From assembly GCF_009765355.1 (NCBI RefSeq), contig NZ_VTHK01000013.1, positions 154,370-218,369 of the forward strand: DNA of 64,000 nucleotides. Reading direction: 5' to 3'. The notes under the pieces were generated by a model. That model made no database searches and was not told where the DNA came from. It worked only from the letters and a program-made list of their open reading frames with translations. Origin of the DNA: Amycolatopsis anabasis (GTDB lineage: Bacteria > Actinomycetota > Actinomycetes > Mycobacteriales > Pseudonocardiaceae). A program made the position numbers and the translations under genes. Position 1 is the stretch's first letter. Each line of letters begins with the position of its first letter. Positions 59,126 through 64,000 of this stretch are shown piece after piece.

Positions 59126-60349
59126 TCACCCGCGCTCCGGCCCCAGCTTCAGCGGAAGCCGTTCCAGGCTGCGGAACAGAATGTCGTCGCGGTAACGGAT
59201 CTCCGCCGCCGGGACCGCGAGCGACAACTCGGGGAACCGCGCCAGCAGCGACTCGAGCGCGATGCGGGTTTCCAGCCGGGCCAGGGGTGCGCCGAGGCAG
59301 TGGTGTACCCCGTGCCCGAACGCCAGATGCCCGCTGGCGTCCCGGCGGATGTCCAGCCGGTCGGGTTCCGGGAAGCGCGCCTCGTCGCGGTTCGGCGCGC
59401 CGATCGGGATCACCACGAACTCGCCCGCGGGGATCTCCACGTCCCCCAGCTTGAGCGGTTCGGTGGTGAACCGCAGCGTGGTCGTGCCGGTGGCGCCGTC
59501 GTAGCGGAGGAGTTCCTCGACCGCCCCGCCCACCAGTTCGGGTTCGGCCCGCAGGGCGGCGAGCTGATCGGGATTGGTGAGCAGCGCGAACACGCTGTTG
59601 CCGATCTGGTTCCCGGTCGACTCGAACCCGGCGGACAGGATCAGGAACACCATCGCCACGAGCTCGAGCTCGTCGAGCCGGTCGTCCTCGTCGCGCGCCT
59701 GCACCAGCCCGGTGACCAGGTCGTCGGCCGGCTCCTCGCGCTTGCGGGCCACCAGCTCCCGCAGGTAGTCGGCCATCGCGGCCGCCCCCGCGCCCCGCTC
59801 CTCGAACGTCCCGAACGCGATCTGGTTCATGATCTTCCGGAAGTGGGCGCGCTCCTGCTCGGGCACCCCGAACAGCTCACCGGCGACGCCGACCGACAAC
59901 GGGTGCGCGTAGTCCACGAGCAGGTTGACCTCGTCCCGCCCCGCCAGGCCGTCGAGCAGGCTCCGCGCGAGCTGCTCGATCCGCGGCCGCAACTGCTCGA
60001 TCCGGCGCAGCGTGAAGGCCTTGGCGACGAGCTTGCGCAGCCGCGTGTGATCCGGCGGATCCCGGTTCAGCATGTGCGATTCGAGCACTTTGCTCAGGAA
60101 GGACGGCGTTCCGCCGCCCTCTTCTTCCCGCCGCTGTTCGTGGATCGGGGCGGCCCGGCGCGAATCCTTGCTCAGCGCCGGGCTGGCCAGCGCCGTCCGG
60201 GCGTCCTCGTACCGCGTGACCAGCCACACCCGCAGCCCGTCCGGCATGAGCGCCTGGCGCACCGGGGTTTCCCGCCGCAACCGCCGGTACAGGGCGTGCC
60301 GGTCCTGGATGAAGTCTTCCCCGAGAACCACGGGCGAGGCGTCAGCCAT
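59126..60349 (-). CDS. Cytochrome P450
   Basis: A 407-residue bacterial class I P450. I-helix AGFESTGNQ (residues 240-248), ExxR at 279-282, heme-binding FGHGVHHCLGAPLAR with Cys351. The I-helix has Glu where many have Asp, which is common. It is downstream of the AfsR-type regulator on the same strand (30-bp gap) and convergent with the cluster operon, so it may tailor the cluster product. Needs ferredoxin and reductase from elsewhere. Confidence 0.93.
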   Translation of the reverse strand: MADASPVVLGEDFIQDRHALYRRLRRETPVRQALMPDGLRVWLVTRYEDARTALASPALSKDSRRAAPIHEQRREEEGGGTPSFLSKVLESHMLNRDPPDHTRLRKLVAKAFTLRRIEQLRPRIEQLARSLLDGLAGRDEVNLLVDYAHPLSVGVAGELFGVPEQERAHFRKIMNQIAFGTFEERGAGAAAMADYLRELVARKREEPADDLVTGLVQARDEDDRLDELELVAMVFLILSAGFESTGNQIGNSVFALLTNPDQLAALRAEPELVGGAVEELLRYDGATGTTTLRFTTEPLKLGDVEIPAGEFVVIPIGAPNRDEARFPEPDRLDIRRDASGHLAFGHGVHHCLGAPLARLETRIALESLLARFPELSLAVPAAEIRYRDDILFRSLERLPLKLGPERG

Positions 60350-60379
60350 CTTCTTCCTCTGCTGTCGGGATGCGAAGTC

Positions 60380-63300
60380 TCACTGCGCGGCCGAACCGCC
60401 GAGTGCGGTGCGGAGTTCGTCGTCCTCGGGCACGCCGAGGTCGGCGAGCAACGACCGCGCCCGCCGGAGGTGCTCCGCCGCGGCGTCGGCGCCGGAGTCG
60501 ATGCGGGCGAGCAACTGCCGGGCCCGCGCCTCGCCGAGCCGCTGCCCGGTTTCCTGGTAAGCGGCGAGCGCGGCCCGGGCGCGCTTGGCCGCGGTGGCGG
60601 AATCACCCAGCTCCAGTTCGAGCCGGGCCAGGGCCAGCCACGCCGATCCCTCGTGCAGCCGGAACCGGCTGGTGCGGATGGACTTCACCGCGGCCTCGGC
60701 GTGTTCGCGCGCCTCGTCCGCCTGGCCGAGGCGGCGCAGCACGTTCGACAGCCCGATCCGGGCTTCCAACATCCCGTACGCGTAGGGCCCCATGTCCTCG
60801 GCGACGGCGAACGCCTGCCGGTAGCAGTCCAGCGATTCCTCGAGCCGGTCGAGGCGTTCGAGCACCGCCGCGAGCGCGTTCAACGCGTCGGTCTCGGTTC
60901 GCTGGTGCTTGATCTCCCGGGACAGCGCCAGCGCCCGCCGCGCGGTGTCGTGCGCGGTCTCCAGGCGGCCGAGTTCGCGGTACACACTGGACAGTCCGTT
61001 GAGGCCGCGGCTTTCGCCGAAGGCGTTGCCGAGCCGCTGGAAGATCCGCGAGGTCTCGGTCAGCGTGTCGAGCGCGTCGGAAAACCGGCCGAGGTCCCGG
61101 TACGCCATACCGAGCCCGAACAGGCGCACCCCCTGGGTGTACGGGCCGCCGCGATCGCGCCCGACCTCGACGGATTCGCTCAGCCACCGCAGCGCGGTGT
61201 CGAGCTCGCCGAGGTAGCGGTGCGTGATCCCGACCCCGTGGATGGCGTCCGCCTCCTGGTCTTCGAGCCCGTGGCGGCGGCAGAGCTCCAGCGCCGCGTT
61301 CAGGCTTTCCGCGGCCTCGGTCAACCGGCCGGTCCACAGGTTGGCCAGGCCGAGCGTGTAGCGGCAGCCTTCTTCGTACTCCGGGTTCCCGAACTCCGCG
61401 CCGCCGCGCAGCGCCTGGTTGAGCTGTTCGATGGCCAGTCCCTGGCGGCCCGAGGTGAGGTACGCGAACCCGAGCGCGGTGTGCATGACCGGTTCGGCTT
61501 GCGGTTCGTCCGAGCGCAGCGCGGCCTTGAGCCCGATCTGGGTGGTCAGCACCCATTCGGTGAACCGGGTGCTGACCACGAGCGGGGCGGCCATTGCGTA
61601 GGCCATGCGCCAGCCGTAGCCGTACGGCCCGTGCTCGGCGGCGTGTGTGAGGGCCGCCTTCAGGTCGACGTACTCGGCGTCGACCCAGGCCTTGGAATCG
61701 GCCGCGTTGGCGAGTTCGGGCAGCTCGACCTGGACCATGTCCGGCGGCGGTTCGGGCTGGTCGCGGTTGGGTTCGATGAGCTTCGTCGCGGTGACCGCCG
61801 CGCCGAGGTAGAGGGAGTACAGCCGCCGTATCGCGGCCTCGCGGATCTCCTCGCTGTCCATCGCCTCGCCCTGCTGGATGGCGTAGTGCCGCAACAGGTC
61901 GTGGAACTGGAACCGGCCGGGCCCGCAGTCCTGCACCAGGTTGGCGACCCGGAGGTGCCCGAGCAGCGGCTGGACGAACTCGACGGACGTGTCGAACAGC
62001 GCGGCCGCAGTGTACACGGTGAAATCGGGGCCGGGGACGAGCCCCAGGTAGCGGAACAGGGTGGCCTCGTCCGGTTTGAGCGCCGCGTAGGAGAGGTCGA
62101 ACGCGACCCGGACGGCGGCCTGCTCGTCGCCCTGGATGGCGAGTTTGGCGAGCCGGTGGTTGGCGTCGCGCAACTCGGCCACGTAGGCCCGGATTTCCAG
62201 GTACGGGCGGCTGGACAGGTTCGCCGCGGCGATCCGCAGGGCCAGCGGCAGGTGGCCGCACAGCCGGGCGAGTTCGGCGGCGGCCTCGGGATCGGCCGGG
62301 ACGCGTTCGTCGCCGACCACCGTGGCCAGCAGCGAAACGGCAGCGTCGGGCTCGAGGACGTCGAGGTTGATCCGGCTGGCACCCTGCAACGCGGTGAGCC
62401 CGCGCAGATCGTCCCGGCTGGTGACCAGCACCGCGCAGTGGGCGCCCGCGGGGATCAGCGGGCGGACGTGGTCGGCGGAGTTGGCGTTGTCCAGCACGAC
62501 CAGCATCCGCTTGTCCGCGAGGATCGACCGGTACAACGCGGCCTGCTCGTCCAGGTCGAGCGGGATGAAGTCGGAGGAGACGCCGAGCGCCCGGAGGAAC
62601 CGGGTGAGCACCTCGGTCGGGGTGACCGGGGCGGCGCGCGAGTAGCCGCGCAGGTTGACGTACAACTGGCCGTCCGGGAACCGGTCGCGGAGTTTGTGCG
62701 CCACCCGCTGGGCGAGCGTGGTCTTGCCGATGCCCGGGAGCCCGGCGAACACGACCACTGGCGGCGCCTCGCGCGGTTCGGCGGAGAGCAGTTCGGTGAC
62801 CCGGTCGATGATGCTTTCCCGGCCGACGAAACCGACGAGGTCCGGCGGGAGCTGGGCCGGTGCGGGCAGCGGCTGCACGGGGGGCGCGGTCACCGGCGCG
62901 GCGGCCGGGGTCGCCGCCGCGGGCGCGTCGAGCGCGGGGTCGTTGGCCAGGATCGCCTGGTGCAGGCGCTGCAGTTCCGGACCTGGATCGATTCCGAGCT
63001 CGTCGACGCGCAGGGTGCGCACTTGCTGGTAGACGTCCAGCGCCTCGGCCGCGCGCCCGCTGCGGTAGAGCGCGAGCATGAGCTGCGCCCAGTACTGCTC
63101 CCGGAAGGGGTTGTCCGCGGTGAGCACGCGCAGCTCGCCGATCAGGTCCTCGTGGCGGCCGAGCTCGAGGTCGACGCCGATCCGCCGCTCGACCGCGGTC
63201 AGGCGTTCCTCGGTGAGCCGGGGGACCTCGTTGCGGTGCAGCGACACCGACGAGACGTCGACCAGGGCGGAGTCCCGCCACAGCTTGAGGCCCTTCTCGT

Positions 63301-63676
63301 ACTCCTCGGACGCCTGCTCCCAGCGCCCGGCCGCGGCGTCCCGGCGCCCGCGCTCGACGTGCGCGCGGAACACTTCGAGGTCCAGTTCACCGGGCTCGAT
63401 GCGGAGCAGGTAGCCGGTGGGCCGGGTGACGATCCGCTCGCCACCCCCGGGTTCGACCTCGTTCAGGGCGCGGCGGATCCGCGACACGTAGGTGTGGATC
63501 GTGGCGGGCCCGGCCTGGTTTTCCCCGAACACCGCCTCAAGGAGTTGCTCGACCGAAACGACCCGGTTGGCCTGCAGGATGAGGGCGGCCAGCAACGAGC
63601 TTTGCCGTGATCCGCGCAGCTGAGTTCGACCCGATGATCCGGACACTTCGGTCGGACCCAAGATTCGAAACTCCAC
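60380..63676 (-). CDS. AfsR/SARP-family regulator
   Basis: A 1098-residue regulator from GTG 63676 (MEFRILGPTEV, after ggggg); an ATG at 63712 is possible. Domains: OmpR-type winged helix (about 1-95), bacterial transcriptional activation domain BTAD (about 98-242), NB-ARC ATPase with Walker A GLPGIGKTT (312-320) and Walker B RMLVVLDNANSA, and a long TPR region in the C-terminal half. SARPs with this architecture activate secondary-metabolite genes. Likely the activator of the neighbouring cluster; direct repeats in its targets were not found by eye. Confidence 0.93.
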   Translation of the reverse strand: MEFRILGPTEVSGSSGRTQLRGSRQSSLLAALILQANRVVSVEQLLEAVFGENQAGPATIHTYVSRIRRALNEVEPGGGERIVTRPTGYLLRIEPGELDLEVFRAHVERGRRDAAAGRWEQASEEYEKGLKLWRDSALVDVSSVSLHRNEVPRLTEERLTAVERRIGVDLELGRHEDLIGELRVLTADNPFREQYWAQLMLALYRSGRAAEALDVYQQVRTLRVDELGIDPGPELQRLHQAILANDPALDAPAAATPAAAPVTAPPVQPLPAPAQLPPDLVGFVGRESIIDRVTELLSAEPREAPPVVVFAGLPGIGKTTLAQRVAHKLRDRFPDGQLYVNLRGYSRAAPVTPTEVLTRFLRALGVSSDFIPLDLDEQAALYRSILADKRMLVVLDNANSADHVRPLIPAGAHCAVLVTSRDDLRGLTALQGASRINLDVLEPDAAVSLLATVVGDERVPADPEAAAELARLCGHLPLALRIAAANLSSRPYLEIRAYVAELRDANHRLAKLAIQGDEQAAVRVAFDLSYAALKPDEATLFRYLGLVPGPDFTVYTAAALFDTSVEFVQPLLGHLRVANLVQDCGPGRFQFHDLLRHYAIQQGEAMDSEEIREAAIRRLYSLYLGAAVTATKLIEPNRDQPEPPPDMVQVELPELANAADSKAWVDAEYVDLKAALTHAAEHGPYGYGWRMAYAMAAPLVVSTRFTEWVLTTQIGLKAALRSDEPQAEPVMHTALGFAYLTSGRQGLAIEQLNQALRGGAEFGNPEYEEGCRYTLGLANLWTGRLTEAAESLNAALELCRRHGLEDQEADAIHGVGITHRYLGELDTALRWLSESVEVGRDRGGPYTQGVRLFGLGMAYRDLGRFSDALDTLTETSRIFQRLGNAFGESRGLNGLSSVYRELGRLETAHDTARRALALSREIKHQRTETDALNALAAVLERLDRLEESLDCYRQAFAVAEDMGPYAYGMLEARIGLSNVLRRLGQADEAREHAEAAVKSIRTSRFRLHEGSAWLALARLELELGDSATAAKRARAALAAYQETGQRLGEARARQLLARIDSGADAAAEHLRRARSLLADLGVPEDDELRTALGGSAAQ

Positions 63677-63801
63677 CCGCAACCCCCGGCGTAGCATGCG
63701 TGCGCCAGCCATCTCACCGAGGGCCGGCCAGGCATCGCCTGGCCACCCACTGTATCAACTCCACGCCACTCGAAGTGGTCGATACCACTGGTTCGGCCCG
63801 G

Positions 63802-63824
63802 CCTGTTGGAACCTGTCCAACAGG
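63802..63824. promoter_or_regulatory. 9-5-9 inverted repeat upstream of the regulator
   Basis: CCTGTTGGA-acctg-TCCAACAGG is a perfect inverted repeat 126 bp upstream of the regulator's GTG. It may bind a regulator of this gene. No T-run follows, so a terminator is less likely. Confidence 0.4.
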
Positions 63825-63848
63825 CAGAACGGCTGGTCACGGCAGGTG

Positions 63849-63879
63849 CGCCCATGATCACCAACCGTGATCATGGGCG
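63849..63879. promoter_or_regulatory. Perfect 13-bp inverted repeat beside the rRNA terminator
   Basis: CGCCCATGATCAC-caacc-GTGATCATGGGCG pairs perfectly over 13 bp. It lies directly downstream of the 5S terminator on the minus strand and upstream of the AfsR-like gene. It could be a second terminator stem or an operator. Confidence 0.4.
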
Positions 63880-63885
63880 AGCGCG

Positions 63886-63937
63886 AAAAACCCGAGGCCC
63901 CGGGAGAACTCTAGTGGTTCTCGACCGGGGCCTCGGG
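63886..63937 (-). terminator. Rho-independent terminator of the rRNA operon
   Basis: On the minus strand CCCGAGGCCCCGG (63937-63925) pairs with CCGGGGCCTCGGG, enclosing an inner GAGAAC/GTTCTC stem, and the stem is followed by TTTTT (63890-63886). This strong hairpin with T-run follows the 5S rRNA. Confidence 0.92.
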
Positions 63938-63950
63938 CTCTTCATGTTGT

Positions 63951-64000
63951 GTTCGGCGATGTCCTACTCTCCCACAGCCCTTCGGCTGCAGTACCATCGG
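63951..64000 (-). rRNA. rrf: 5S ribosomal RNA, 3' part (cut by window edge)
   Basis: Read on the minus strand, CCGATGGTACTGCAGCCG at the edge, then TGTGGGAGAGTAGGACA and GCCGAAC are the 3' half of an actinobacterial 5S rRNA. About 50 of about 118 nt are in the window. It marks the 3' end of an rRNA operon coming from the right. Confidence 0.92.

Noticed and set aside
59300..63610. A 1436-residue open frame on the plus strand
   Set aside because: It is the antisense shadow of the P450 and AfsR-type genes, which both have full conserved motifs; its translation is low-complexity Arg/Gly/Val-rich with no domain.
1..64000. CRISPR array, insertion sequence or integrase
   Set aside because: No regularly spaced direct repeats, transposase or integrase were seen in the window; the short repeats found do not form arrays with unique spacers.
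1..64000. tRNA genes
   Set aside because: No cloverleaf with a TTCGA-like T-loop was recognised in the intergenic gaps inspected by eye; a tRNAscan search would be decisive.

Overview
The window is high-GC DNA with tight, often start-stop-overlapping genes, many GTG starts, an mce lipid-import operon, an AfsR-type regulator, a TTA codon in a biosynthetic gene and very few low-GC stretches. This fits a mycolic-acid-lacking actinomycete of the Pseudonocardiaceae, most like Amycolatopsis; the genus is an inference from style, not from a marker gene. The only marker is the last 50 bases of a 5S rRNA at the right edge, which is too short to place the organism.

Layout. 1-2.0 kb: a minus-strand oxidation operon (AurF-type diiron oxygenase, alpha/beta hydrolase, flavoprotein monooxygenase cut by the window edge). 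2.3-12.4 kb: a divergent, complete mce operon (two YrbE permeases, MceA-F, an Mce-associated protein) followed by a methyltransferase and a small membrane protein. 12.4-25.6 kb: housekeeping and accessory genes, including an ADP-ribosylglycohydrolase, a metallo-beta-lactamase-fold hydrolase, a WYL regulator, a cysteine-synthase-like/MFS pair, a TetR gene with its operator, an Acg-like nitroreductase and a BON protein that each carry a DosR-like box, a clavaminate-synthase-like oxygenase lacking its distal iron histidine, and a secreted phytase-like esterase. 25.7-30.0 kb: a 5-oxoprolinase (PxpB/PxpC), DUF1445 and MFS operon facing a GntR regulator across a perfect 17-bp palindrome. 30.0-44.4 kb: two paralogous GGDEF proteins, an ImmA/membrane protein/FAD monooxygenase cassette, a methyl-DNA-dependent McrA-like restriction enzyme of foreign composition, an acyl-CoA synthetase/TetR/SDR locus, a STAS protein, a secreted lipase, a VanY-type peptidase, an OLD-like ATPase and an aminotransferase.

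44.6-63.7 kb is the most interesting part: sixteen same-strand genes, nearly all overlapping, that look like one biosynthetic operon. It starts with a sedoheptulose-7-phosphate cyclase (2-epi-5-epi-valiolone synthase type), continues with four cupin-like proteins, a zinc alcohol dehydrogenase, an SDR and a VOC protein (candidate epimerase), and then has the three enzymes that define fungal-style meroterpenoid assembly: a UbiA prenyltransferase, a Pyr4/PaxB-like integral-membrane terpene cyclase and an FAD monooxygenase (candidate epoxidase). A complete family-5 ABC importer and a glutathionyl-hydroquinone-reductase-like enzyme close the operon. A convergent P450 and a large AfsR/SARP regulator follow. 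No cyclitol aminotransferase, cyclitol kinase, glycosyltransferase, PKS or NRPS is visible. The prediction is a prenylated C7-cyclitol, or cyclitol-derived quinone, meroterpenoid; this is inferred from gene content and has not been shown.

The right edge holds a strong rho-independent terminator and the 3' end of a minus-strand 5S rRNA gene, so the cluster lies just downstream of an rRNA operon.
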